From Zoogloea sp. (GTDB lineage Bacteria > Pseudomonadota > Gammaproteobacteria > Burkholderiales > Rhodocyclaceae), in NCBI RefSeq assembly GCF_017302315.1, contig NZ_JAFLDT010000032.1:1-42094 (forward strand): 42,094 nt of DNA, read 5' to 3'. The notes beneath the pieces are model-generated. The model saw only the letters and a program-made list of their open reading frames with translations, was not told the DNA's origin and searched no databases. Position 1 is the stretch's first letter, and each line of letters begins with the position of its first letter. This document shows, one piece after another, positions 33,913 through 42,094 of the stretch. The position numbers and the translations under genes are program-made.

Positions 33913-33928
33913 AGGCACACCGACTGCT
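33913..33928 (+). promoter_or_regulatory. Sigma-54 promoter of the PQQ alcohol dehydrogenase
   Basis: AGGCAC-ACCGA-CTGCT has GG and GC exactly 10 bases apart and matches TGGCAC-N5-TTGCW except for the first base of each half. It lies about 95 bases before the dehydrogenase start, giving a leader of roughly 80 bases. The divergent sigma-54 activator supports it. Confidence 0.65.
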
Positions 33929-34022
33929 ATGGACTTATTACCCTGATCGGAAGACGAATTTCCCGACAGAAGGGCGTACCACATTAAATACGTTCAACGA
34001 CTCAAGTCAATGAGGAGACAAG

Positions 34023-36182
34023 ATGACAAGAAAACCTGAAAGGGGCTGTACCGGGACGTTCGCCCTGGAACAGGCGCGAGGCAGACTGCTGGCAACCGCA
34101 TTGCTGTCCGGCATGCTCATGGCCGGCATCGCCCTGGCCGACCCCGGCGCCAAAGGATCCCGGGAACATGTCGCGGAAGTCACCGGGAAGGTGGACACCC
34201 ACGCCATCCGGGCCAATGCAGCCCGCGGCGAGAACTGGCCCGCCTATGGCCTCGACCATGCCGAGACCCGCCACAGCCCCCTCTCCGAGATCACCGCTGA
34301 CACCGTCGGGCGACTAGGGCTGGTGTGGTCCTACAACCTGGAATCCACCCGCGGCGTCGAAGCCACCCCCCTGGTGGTGGACGGCATCATGTACGTGACC
34401 GCCTCATGGAGCGTGGTGCATGCCGTGGACGTCCGTACCGGCAAGCGGCTGTGGTCTTACGACCCCAAGGTGCCCCGGGAAATGGCCTTCAAGGGCTGCT
34501 GTGACGTCGTGAACCGTGGCGTCGCCCTGTATAAGGGCAAGGTCTTCGTGGGCACCTTCGACGGCCGCCTGGTGGCCCTTGACGCAGCCACGGGCAAGCC
34601 CGTCTGGGAGAAGGACACCATCGAGGACCGCAGCCATTCTTACACCGTCACCGGGGCACCGCGGGTCATCAAGGGCAAGGTGATCATCGGCAACGGCGGC
34701 GCCGAATACGGCGTGCGCGGCTACATCACCGCCTACGATGCCGAAAGCGGCGATCAGAAATGGCGCTGGTACACGGTCCCCGGCGATCCCGCCAAACCCT
34801 TTGAAGACGCCTCAATGGCCAAGGCCGCCAAGACCTGGGACCCGGCCGGCAAATGGTGGATCAACGGTGGCGGCGGGACCGTGTGGAACGCCATGGCCTA
34901 CGACCCCGAACTCAACCTGATGTATGTGGGCACCGGCAACGGCTCCCCCTGGAACCACCGCAAGCGCAGCCCGGGCGGAGGCGACAACCTCTATCTGGCC
35001 TCCGTGGTGGCCCTCAACCCGGACACCGGAAAATATGTCTGGCACTACCAGGAGACGCCCGGCGACAACTGGGACTACACCTCGGTGCAGGACATCATCC
35101 TCACCGACCTCCAGATCGAGGGGAAGAAGCGCAAGGTGCTCCTGCATGCCCCGAAAAACGGCTTCTTCTTCGTGATCGACCGGGTAAATGGCAAGTTCAT
35201 CTCCGCCAAACCCTTCACCGAAGTGAACTGGGCGACGGGCTATGACAAGAAGGGGCGCCCCATCGAAACCCCGGGCGCCCGCTCGCGGGAGGCTTTTGAC
35301 AGCATACCCGGGCCCTTTGGCGGCCATAACTGGCATGCCATGTCCTTCAATCCGAAGACCGGCCTGGCCTACTTTCCGGTTCAGAACGTCCCCCTCAATC
35401 TGGCCGAGGACGCCACCTGGAGCCACAACGCCAGCCTCCCCGGCCAGCCCCAGTCCGGCACAGGATGGAACACCGGCATGCTGATCAACAGCCAGCCCCC
35501 CAAGAGCAAGGCCTTCGGTCGCCTGATCGCCTGGGATCCTGTCAAGCAGAGGGAAGTATGGCGCCAGGAATATGCCTCCCCCTGGAACGGGGGCACCCTC
35601 ACCACGGCGGGCAACCTGGTCTTTGCCGGCACTGCCGACGGGCGCTTCGCCGCCTATCGGGCCGACACGGGCGAAAAACGCTGGGAGGCCCCCATCGGCA
35701 CCGGCATCATCGCCCCGCCGGTCACCTACCAGGTGGACGGACGCCAATATGTCTCCATTGCGGTGGGCTGGGGTGGCGTGTTCGGCCTGATGCAACGCGC
35801 CACCGACAAGCAGGATCACGGCCGGGTTTACACCTTTGCCCTGGACGGCACCGCCCCCCTGCCTGAAGCACGGCCCTACGCCCTCGGCGAGCTGATTTCG
35901 GGCGTGAAGTACAACCCTGCCCACATCCCGGAAGGCACCAAGCTCTATGTGAGCCATTGCGTCTTCTGCCACGGCGTCCCCGGGGTGGACAAGGGCGGCA
36001 ACATTCCCAACCTCGGCTATGTCCCGTCCCGGGATATCGAGAACCTGTCGGACTTTGTCTTCAAGGGCCCTTACCTCAAGAAAGGCATGCCCGACTTCAC
36101 CGGCAAGCTCAGTCTTGATGACGTGGAGAAGATCAAGGCCTTCATCCAGGGTACCGCAGACGCCGTCCGGCCGAAAAAGTAA
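34023..36182 (+). CDS. PQQ-dependent alcohol dehydrogenase with haem c
   Basis: This is a periplasmic quinohaemoprotein that oxidises alcohols with PQQ and passes electrons through its own cytochrome domain. The 719-residue protein has a long signal (cut after about residue 39, GIALA-DPGAK), an eight-bladed propeller with the vicinal disulfide Cys159-Cys160 (MAFKGCCDVVNRGVALY), VGTGNGSPWNHRKRSPGGGD and the catalytic-type Asp351 (GDNWDYTSVQD). The C-terminal cytochrome c has CVFCH at 646-650 and an axial-type Met in KKGMPDF. Residue 353 is Thr, not Asp, which suggests calcium and not a lanthanide. Ribosome site GAGGAGA. Butanol/ethanol-type substrates are likely. Confidence 0.93.
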   Translation: MTRKPERGCTGTFALEQARGRLLATALLSGMLMAGIALADPGAKGSREHVAEVTGKVDTHAIRANAARGENWPAYGLDHAETRHSPLSEITADTVGRLGLVWSYNLESTRGVEATPLVVDGIMYVTASWSVVHAVDVRTGKRLWSYDPKVPREMAFKGCCDVVNRGVALYKGKVFVGTFDGRLVALDAATGKPVWEKDTIEDRSHSYTVTGAPRVIKGKVIIGNGGAEYGVRGYITAYDAESGDQKWRWYTVPGDPAKPFEDASMAKAAKTWDPAGKWWINGGGGTVWNAMAYDPELNLMYVGTGNGSPWNHRKRSPGGGDNLYLASVVALNPDTGKYVWHYQETPGDNWDYTSVQDIILTDLQIEGKKRKVLLHAPKNGFFFVIDRVNGKFISAKPFTEVNWATGYDKKGRPIETPGARSREAFDSIPGPFGGHNWHAMSFNPKTGLAYFPVQNVPLNLAEDATWSHNASLPGQPQSGTGWNTGMLINSQPPKSKAFGRLIAWDPVKQREVWRQEYASPWNGGTLTTAGNLVFAGTADGRFAAYRADTGEKRWEAPIGTGIIAPPVTYQVDGRQYVSIAVGWGGVFGLMQRATDKQDHGRVYTFALDGTAPLPEARPYALGELISGVKYNPAHIPEGTKLYVSHCVFCHGVPGVDKGGNIPNLGYVPSRDIENLSDFVFKGPYLKKGMPDFTGKLSLDDVEKIKAFIQGTADAVRPKK

Positions 36183-36197
36183 GCCCGCCTCCCTCTT

Positions 36198-36247
36198 GCC
36201 GCAGCCATCCGTCCCCTCCCCCCTCCAAGGAGCGCTGCGGCCTTTTT
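36198..36247 (+). terminator. Terminator after alcohol dehydrogenase
   Basis: GCCGCAGC (36198-36205) pairs with GCTGCGGC (36234-36241) around a 28-base loop and is followed by CTTTTTATT. The large loop makes it weaker than usual, so some transcription may continue into the outer-membrane gene. Confidence 0.65.
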
Positions 36248-36295
36248 ATTCAGCACCACGCGTTTATTCAATAAGCACCATACGGAGACAAGACC

Positions 36296-37174
36296 ATGAC
36301 GATGCCTCAATCCTCCTTCGGGCGCCCCCGCGCATGCCTGCGCCGTGCAGCCCTGACCCTCACCGGACTGATGGCCGCCGCCGCTGCCCATGCCGACGTG
36401 CGCCCCGACCCGGGCGACTACACCGGCCTCCCCGCGGGGACCAATCTGCTCCTCGCCTACGCCCAGTTTCCCCGCGCCGACAAGGTTTACGCCAACGGCA
36501 ACAAGGTGGTGGACAACCTCGACCTGTCGATCAACGCCGGCATCCTGCGTTACGTGCATTTCATGAAATTGGGCGACTACATCATCGACCCCCAGATCAT
36601 CCTGCCCTTCGGCAGCCAGAAGATCGGCCTGTCGGACAGCAAGACCAGCGGCATCGGCGACCTGATCTTCGGTGGCACCCTGTGGACCATCGCCGATCTG
36701 GCTCGCGGCGAGCATCTGGGCTGGTCGGTGTTCTTCACCGCACCCACCGGCGGCGACAAGAACCAGGGCTTCGCCCTCAGCAACAACCGCTGGGCCACCG
36801 ACCTTCAGGTCGGCTACATCCGCAAGCTGAGCAACAACTGGACCATCGATCTGATCGGCGAAACCGAGTTCTACCAGGACCAACGGGACACCAAGTCGCA
36901 AAAAGACCCGCTGCTGCAAGCCCACGGCCACCTGCGCTACCACCTGAGTGACGCCACCTACCTGGCCGCCACCTATCGCCATGCCTGGGGCGCCAAGGAG
37001 ACCCTCAACGGTGCGGAGATTGCCGGCGCCAAAAACAACGGCACAGCCATGCTGACCTGGGCCTCCTTCGTGGACAAGCAGTGGCAGGTACAACTGCAGT
37101 ATGTGCGTGACCTGAAGGTCGAGGAAGGCCCCAAGGTCAGCGGCCTGCAAGCCCGCCTGCTCTACGTTTACTAA
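36296..37174 (+). CDS. Outer-membrane protein, phenol MetA-degradation family
   Basis: This 292-residue protein has a signal peptide (about residues 1-33, cut after AAAAHA) and a predicted beta-barrel. Features of the MetA/SphA-type 'transporter' family are visible: PAGTNLLLAYAQFPRADKVY, YIIDPQIILPFGSQKIGL, GIGDLIFGGTLWTIAD, a WSVFFTAPTGGDKNQGFALS stretch, and a C-terminal aromatic (LLYVY). Such barrels accompany catabolic gene sets and may pass hydrophobic substrates across the outer membrane. It follows the alcohol dehydrogenase by 113 bases on the same strand, so a role in alcohol uptake is plausible but inferred. GGAGACAAGACC precedes ATG 36296. Confidence 0.82.
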   Translation: MTMPQSSFGRPRACLRRAALTLTGLMAAAAAHADVRPDPGDYTGLPAGTNLLLAYAQFPRADKVYANGNKVVDNLDLSINAGILRYVHFMKLGDYIIDPQIILPFGSQKIGLSDSKTSGIGDLIFGGTLWTIADLARGEHLGWSVFFTAPTGGDKNQGFALSNNRWATDLQVGYIRKLSNNWTIDLIGETEFYQDQRDTKSQKDPLLQAHGHLRYHLSDATYLAATYRHAWGAKETLNGAEIAGAKNNGTAMLTWASFVDKQWQVQLQYVRDLKVEEGPKVSGLQARLLYVY

Positions 37175-37185
37175 AACCATCAGCC

Positions 37186-37215
37186 CCTGCTCCCCCGCCC
37201 GCCCGGGGGAGCAGG
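37186..37215. terminator. Bidirectional hairpin between convergent genes
   Basis: A perfect 12-bp stem (CCTGCTCCCCCG with its complement) and 6-base loop lie between the outer-membrane gene and modC, which converge. There is no T-tract on either side. Its position and stability suggest a shared transcription barrier. Confidence 0.55.
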
Positions 37216-37224
37216 CACCCGGCC

Positions 37225-38301
37225 CTAGCCCAGAAGCGCCACCGACTTGATCTGGGCCACCACCGACATCCCCTCGACCAGTCCGAGCTGGTCCCGGGAG
37301 AGGCGCGTGATGCGCGCCAGCAAGGGGGCGCCTCCCACCTCCAGGCGCACGAGGCACTGGGCCGGATGGGCTGCGTCACCAAAGCCCAGGATTCGCGCCG
37401 GCAGACGGTTGACGATACTGGAGCGGTTGTCGCCGGCAAGGGCGATGCTGACGTCCCGGGCCTGGATCTTGATATGCGCCTTGGCCCCGACGGCAAGCGG
37501 CTTGCGGGTCACCTGGATATGACCGCCCGCGAAGCCCAGGCAGGTCAGGTGGTAGGCGTCGTCGTGGGACAGCACCGTGGCATCGATGCGCACTGCGGCA
37601 TCCTCATCGAGGGCCAGGGGGAGATCAAGCCGGGTCAGCAGATCGCGGGTTGGGCCGCAGGCCAGCACCCGGCCCTGCTCCAGCAACACAAGGTGATCAG
37701 CCAGGCGGGCCACCTCATCCGGCGAGTGGCTCACATAGAGAACAGGAATCGCCAGTTCGTCGTGCAGGCGCTCCAGGTAAGGCAGGATCTCCTGCTTGCG
37801 CTTCGCGTCGAGGGCCGCCAGGGGCTCGTCCATCAACAACAGACGCGGGCTGGTGAGCAGGGCGCGGGCGATCGCCACCCGCTGACGCTCGCCACCGGAC
37901 AGGCTCTCCGTGCCCCGTTCCAGCAAATGGCCGATGCCGAGCAGCGCCAGCGCCGCATCCCAGCCCACCTTGCGCTCCGCCGCGGGGATGCGCTTCAGGC
38001 CGAACTCCAGGTTGGCCCGCACCGACAGGTGGGCAAACAGACTGGCCTCCTGGAAGACATAGCCAAGGGCACGCTGGTGGGTCGGTAGAAATATCCGGCG
38101 GGCATCGTCCTGCCAGCATTCGCCATTGATCTGCACCCGCCCCGCGGCCCGGGCCAGCCCGGCAACACAGCGCAGCAGGGTGGTCTTGCCGGAGCCGGAC
38201 GGACCGAACAGCGCGGTCACGCCGCGCCCGGGCAAGGTCAGATCGGTATCCAGCACGAAATCCGCCAGGGGCAAACGGCAGGCGACACACAGACCGCTCA
38301 T
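37225..38301 (-). CDS. modC: Molybdate ABC transporter ATP-binding protein
   Basis: ModC is the ATPase of the molybdate importer. The 358-residue protein has Walker [19 protein letters not shown], the signature [16 protein letters not shown], Walker [13 protein letters not shown] and the switch histidine in [16 protein letters not shown]. The C-terminal TOBE domain (about residues 290-358, [35 protein letters not shown]) binds molybdate and controls transport. It overlaps modB by 4 bases (ATGA) and is the last gene of the modEABC unit. Confidence 0.96.
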   Translation of the reverse strand: MSGLCVACRLPLADFVLDTDLTLPGRGVTALFGPSGSGKTTLLRCVAGLARAAGRVQINGECWQDDARRIFLPTHQRALGYVFQEASLFAHLSVRANLEFGLKRIPAAERKVGWDAALALLGIGHLLERGTESLSGGERQRVAIARALLTSPRLLLMDEPLAALDAKRKQEILPYLERLHDELAIPVLYVSHSPDEVARLADHLVLLEQGRVLACGPTRDLLTRLDLPLALDEDAAVRIDATVLSHDDAYHLTCLGFAGGHIQVTRKPLAVGAKAHIKIQARDVSIALAGDNRSSIVNRLPARILGFGDAAHPAQCLVRLEVGGAPLLARITRLSRDQLGLVEGMSVVAQIKSVALLG

Positions 38302-38987
38302 CGGCCGGCTCCCAGAGTGCTTCGAGCCCCGCCCACGGTATACAGCGCCAGCAGTACCAGGAAGGAAAAACCCAGCAGCAGCGCCGCCAGACCATGGGCC
38401 TGACCATACTCCATGGCTTCCACATGGTTGTAGATCTGCATGGAGATTACCCGGGTCTTATCCGGGATGTTTCCGCCGATCATCAGCACCACACCAAACT
38501 CGCCTACGGTATGGGCAAAGCCCAGGATGGCAGCGGTAACGAAGCCTGGCCGCGCGAGGGGCAGCGCCACGGTAAAGAAGGCCCGCAGCGGCGAGGCACG
38601 CAGGGTTGCAGCCACTTCCAGGGGCCTGTCACCCATGGCCATGAAAGCGTTCTGAACCGGTTGCACCACGAAGGGCAGCGAATACAGGATGGAGGCCACC
38701 ACCAGGCCCGGGAAGGTGAAGGGCAGGCGGCCCAGCCCGATGGCTTCGGTAAGCCGCCCCACCACCCCTTCCGGCCCCATCATGACCAAGAGGTAAAAGC
38801 CCAACACGGTAGGCGGCAGCACGATGGGCAGGGATACGATGGCCCCCACCACACCACGTAGCCTGGACTGGCTGCGCGCCAGCCACCACGCAATAGGCGT
38901 GCCGATGATCAACAGCAGCACCGTGACGATGCTGGCCAGCTCCAGGGTCAGGCGGATCGCCGACCAGTCATCCGCGCTCAGGTGCAT
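38298..38987 (-). CDS. modB: Molybdate ABC transporter permease
   Basis: ModB is the inner-membrane channel of the molybdate importer. The 229-residue protein is hydrophobic with about five membrane helices and the permease motif [20 protein letters not shown] (E-A-A-x-x-x-G-like loop that contacts ModC). It begins [20 protein letters not shown], typical of ModB. It starts 3 bases after the modA stop and its stop overlaps the modC start, so modABC are co-translated. Confidence 0.95.
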   Translation of the reverse strand: MHLSADDWSAIRLTLELASIVTVLLLIIGTPIAWWLARSQSRLRGVVGAIVSLPIVLPPTVLGFYLLVMMGPEGVVGRLTEAIGLGRLPFTFPGLVVASILYSLPFVVQPVQNAFMAMGDRPLEVAATLRASPLRAFFTVALPLARPGFVTAAILGFAHTVGEFGVVLMIGGNIPDKTRVISMQIYNHVEAMEYGQAHGLAALLLGFSFLVLLALYTVGGARSTLGAGR

Positions 38988-38990
38988 GGT

Positions 38991-39776
<786 letters not shown>

Positions 39777-40604
39777 TCAGTCAAAGACGGCGAGGATCAC
39801 GGAGGTGGCCTGGAACACGGCGCAGGCCATACTGCCCACATGGAGATCCAGGTTGCCGATACTGTCGTGGGTCACCACCGAGGTGATATTGCGGCCGCTG
39901 GGCAGGGTGATCGTGACTTCGGAGCTCACCGGCCCCTCGTGGATGGCGGTGACCTCGCCCCACAGGTGATTGCGGGCGGTGGTGCGGGTGTCGCGGTCGG
40001 TGATGATCAGCACCGAAGGCGCCTTGACGAAGGCATGCACCTCGCGGCCAATACCCAGTTCCAGATTCTCGGCGCTGGCCCGGGTGATCACCGCCACCAC
40101 CTCGTTCGCATCATCCAGGCGCACGCGAACCTCGAAACTGACCTCGCCCTCGCGCAGGCCGGACACGGTGCCGACGAACTGATTGCGCGCACTGGTACGC
40201 ATGGCCATACGGCGCAGCAGGGTCTGGAACTGGCGCACATTGGTCTCGCCCCCGTCACCGAGGCGTGACGACAGGCGGTCGATGGCCTGCTGGTATTCCT
40301 GCTCCACCGCCCGATACATGGCGATCACCCGGCGGCCGTAATCGGTAAGGCTGGTGCCCCCCCCGTGCTTGCCACCCACCGAGCGTTCGACCAAAGGCGC
40401 CTCCGCCAGGTTGTTCATCGCATCCACGGCATCCCACGCCGCCTTGTAGGACAGGGGAACGGCCTTCGCCGCCTGGGAGATGGAGCCATATCGGTCGATG
40501 GCCTCAAGCAGGCGAATCCGGGTGTCGCCCAGGAAAGTGCCGAACTCGGTATCGACTGTCAGCTTTCCGACAAGCTTGTGCTGAACGGGACGTCGGGTAG
40601 TCAT
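39777..40604 (-). CDS. modE: Molybdate-responsive regulator ModE
   Basis: ModE is a dimeric regulator that, when bound to molybdate, represses molybdate uptake. The 275-residue protein has an N-terminal winged helix of the LysR-like ModE kind (RIRLLEAIDRYGSISQAAKA, VPLSYKAAWDAVDAMNNLAE, GGKHGGGTSLTDYGRRVI) and two TOBE/Mop domains at the C-terminus, each with SARNQF-x-G-x-V or TARNHL-W-G-x-V and an SVL/SVI end. ATG 40604 is chosen because the longer start at 40667 would cover the promoter. It heads the modEABC unit and is divergent from the molbindin gene. Confidence 0.95.
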   Translation of the reverse strand: MTTRRPVQHKLVGKLTVDTEFGTFLGDTRIRLLEAIDRYGSISQAAKAVPLSYKAAWDAVDAMNNLAEAPLVERSVGGKHGGGTSLTDYGRRVIAMYRAVEQEYQQAIDRLSSRLGDGGETNVRQFQTLLRRMAMRTSARNQFVGTVSGLREGEVSFEVRVRLDDANEVVAVITRASAENLELGIGREVHAFVKAPSVLIITDRDTRTTARNHLWGEVTAIHEGPVSSEVTITLPSGRNITSVVTHDSIGNLDLHVGSMACAVFQATSVILAVFD

Positions 40605-40610
40605 CAATTG

Positions 40611-40700
40611 TCCTATATAGAGCCATACACAACGGTACGTACTGTACTTCAGCAAATAGCGGGCCACAAATGCTGCGCTGCGCTATGGTTGCGGATAGCG
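40611..40700. promoter_or_regulatory. Candidate ModE sites between modE and molbindin
   Basis: Two imperfect or short inverted sites lie in the 148-base gap. CCTATATAG...TACACAACG (40612-40634) resembles the ModE site CGTT-AT-rich-AACG. CGCTAT-N8-ATAGCG (40681-40700) is a perfect 6-bp inverted repeat but has shorter spacing than the E. coli site. Repression of both divergent genes is inferred. Confidence 0.4.
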
Positions 40701-40752
40701 ACCACCCCTACGTAGAGTTCATGCAGCCCCCAATCGAACCAGGAGAGTCAAA

Positions 40753-41181
40753 ATGAAAATCAGTGCCCGAAACGCCTTCGACGGCAGCGTCCAATCCGTC
40801 AAACCCGGTGCGATCAATTCCGAAGTAAACATCGCCCTTCCGGGCGGCCTCCAGATCGTGGCCACGGTCACCAACGACAGCGTTGCGGAACTCGGGCTGG
40901 TCGCCGGCAAGGCCGTCAAGGCTCTGGTGAAAGCCTCGTCGGTACTGGTTCTGACCGATGGAGCGGGGGTCAAGCTGTCGGCCCGCAACCGCCTCGAAGG
41001 CACGGTGACGTCCCTCACCGAAGGCCCGGTCAGCACCGAGGTGGCGATCGGTCTCCCCAATGGCCTGACGGTGTACGCCACCATCACCCGCGACGGCGCC
41101 ACGGCCCTCGGCCTGACGGTCGGCGTCCCCGCTGCTGCGGTGTTCAAGGCCCCATCGGTGATCATCGGCGTCGCTGCCTGA
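40753..41181 (+). CDS. Two-domain molbindin (Mop)
   Basis: This is a 142-residue cytoplasmic molybdate-binding protein made only of two Mop/TOBE domains: residues 1-70 ([31 protein letters not shown]) and 72-142 ([31 protein letters not shown]). Each ends in a K-A-S-S-V-(L/I) strand. Such proteins store and buffer molybdate, as ModG does. AGGAGAG lies 7 bases before ATG 40753. It is divergent from modE, and the same domain occurs in ModE and ModC here. Confidence 0.93.
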   Translation: MKISARNAFDGSVQSVKPGAINSEVNIALPGGLQIVATVTNDSVAELGLVAGKAVKALVKASSVLVLTDGAGVKLSARNRLEGTVTSLTEGPVSTEVAIGLPNGLTVYATITRDGATALGLTVGVPAAAVFKAPSVIIGVAA

Positions 41182-41662
41182 GCACTGGCAACGACGGCCA
41201 TCCGTCATGCCCGCCTCACCGGGCTGGCACACAACGGGGAGGCATCACGAAGCCAGCCTCGTCGATCTATATGCACACCTATATAGCGAATTTCACCGAC
41301 TCAGCGCATACGGCGCGCCAGTCGGCGGATTCACGGACTTTCCACAAAGGTGGGCAGAGCGTTCCGCTAGGCTCACCCATGCCCTCGAAATGCAGCCGGG
41401 CACGGGGCTTCTTCTCCCTGAGCCCGTACATGCCCCGCTAGCCCCCCCAGGCCGGGTGCGCATTCCCCACTGCAGGCAAATTAGTCAACACATTCGCCGC
41501 CAACCCCGTACAATCCGGGCACCGTGCGCCTGCCAATCAGCGTACCGGCACCCTCTTTCATCAGTTTCGACCGATCCCAGCGATCCCGAAATCTCGTTGC
41601 GCCCGCCCCGATTGGTGCCGCTCCCCGTGAGCGTTCAGGCCGTCGCAGGAGCACACATACCC
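41182..41662. other. 481-base intergenic region
   Basis: No convincing gene is seen. It contains a 7-bp stem GGCTGGC/GCCAGCC with a 23-base loop (41222-41258), a ModE-like element TCGATCTATAT-GCACAC-CTATATAGCGA (41262-41289) whose right half fits the ModE half-site well, and a possible rhlE promoter (41485-41514). The rest, about 41290-41480, shows nothing that can be named. Confidence 0.5.
41485..41514 (+). promoter_or_regulatory. Possible promoter of the DEAD-box helicase gene
   Basis: TCAACA (41485-41490) and TACAAT (41509-41514) are 18 bases apart, 4/6 and 5/6 matches to sigma-70. The leader before the start at 41663 would be about 140 bases, in line with the long leaders common for cold-responsive helicases. 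Confidence 0.4.
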
Positions 41663-41977
41663 ATGACTCAAGCCCAATCCGGCGCCCAGGCGCCGGTTGC
41701 GATCACGTTTGCCGATCTCGCCCTCTGCGAGCCCATCCAGCGCGCCATTGCCGACACCGGCTACACCGTGCCAACGCCCATCCAGGCCCAGGCCATTCCC
41801 CAGGTACTCGCCGGTGGCGACCTGATGGCAGCCGCCCAGACCGGCACCGGCAAGACCGCCGGCTTCACGCTGCCGATCCTGCACATCCTCTCCGAGGAAC
41901 ACGCCCACAACATCAAGCCGGGTCGCCCCCGCTGCCTGATCCTGACCCCGACCCGCGAACTCGCGGCCCAGGTCGAG
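41663..41977 (+). CDS. rhlE: DEAD-box RNA helicase, N-terminal fragment
   Basis: This is the first 105 codons of an ATP-dependent RNA helicase of the RhlE group. It has the Q motif ([18 protein letters not shown]), Walker [18 protein letters not shown] and motif Ia [10 protein letters not shown]. After Glu105 the reading frame stays open, but the protein no longer resembles a helicase. The switch is at about 41978. The fragment ends there because of an assembly join or a real rearrangement. There is no good ribosome site beyond AGGAG at 41647-41651. Confidence 0.85.
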
Positions 41978-42094
41978 GTCAGGGGTCTGGATATTTTCCG
42001 GCCCGACACGATGGAAACGGACTCCATCGAGGCCGAGAACTTGCCGTGCTGGATGCTGGACACCAATTACAACGGCATGGTGTTTTGTGCGTCT
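41978..42094 (+). CDS. DNA methyltransferase-like fragment, misjoined
   Basis: Thirty-nine codons in frame with the helicase fragment read [39 protein letters not shown]. The pattern G-x-D-x-(F/Y)-x-P, then C-W-(M/F)-(I/L)-D-T-(D/N)-Y resembles the C-terminal part of type III/adenine-specific methyltransferases (Mod), recognised by pattern only. Base composition is lower in GC. It runs off the contig. It most likely comes from another place in the genome. Confidence 0.45.

Noticed and set aside
33906-33928. A sigma-54 site starting at the first TGGCA (33909-33913)
   Set aside because: From that GG to the GC the distance is 14 bases, too long; the overlapping AGGCAC gives the required 10.

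Overview
The window looks like one assembled contig from a high-GC betaproteobacterium, most likely of the order Rhodocyclales. The grounds are gene content and order: leuS-lptE-holA-proA, rpsU-yqeY-dnaG-rpoD, an H-NS-like protein, a ModE-type molybdate locus and a PQQ alcohol dehydrogenase. No taxonomic search was possible. Both ends carry assembly artefacts. The first 17 bases match the end of an Illumina adapter, and the last about 117 bases switch from a DEAD-box helicase gene into what reads like a DNA methyltransferase.

Region 1 (1-12,611) is core chromosome. It holds the end of leuS, a small lipoprotein, lptE, holA and proA, then a chalcone-isomerase-like protein, an alkyltransferase of the MGMT/Ogt family, a YbaK deacylase and an H-NS protein. 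Next come folB, plsY and tsaD, and then the macromolecular synthesis cluster rpsU / yqeY-dnaG-rpoD with a terminator separating rpsU from the rest.

Region 2 (12,612-24,925) is an intact tRNA-Ile2 (CAT anticodon) gene with a 12.2-kb integrated element in its 3' half. The element is bounded by a 48-bp direct repeat (12,641-12,688 and 24,826-24,873). Almost all genes read leftward from a tyrosine integrase: a DUF4258/XRE toxin-antitoxin-like pair, small regulators, a replication initiator with internal repeat arrays, a DnaB helicase, small packaging-type or DNA-binding genes, and a short stub of a phage head module. No terminase, portal, major capsid or tail gene is visible. At least four genes are damaged: a head protein split by an amber codon, a capsid-cement-like gene with a 7-bp expansion, a small HTH gene with a frameshift, and an internally deleted umuC. 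The element is either a satellite-like island or a decaying prophage. It holds most of the unusual sequence in the window.

Region 3 (24,926-42,094) is chromosome again. It starts with a DUF4105 (Lnb-like) protein and its DUF3015 partner, a DUF5710 protein, a chemotaxis receptor and a TonB-dependent copper receptor (OprC/NosA type) preceded by FNR-like and other palindromic sites. A sigma-54 activator is divergent from a PQQ- and haem-containing alcohol dehydrogenase that has a matching sigma-54 promoter, and an outer-membrane protein gene follows. Last come modE-modABC, a divergent two-domain molbindin, and the truncated rhlE-like gene at the contig end.
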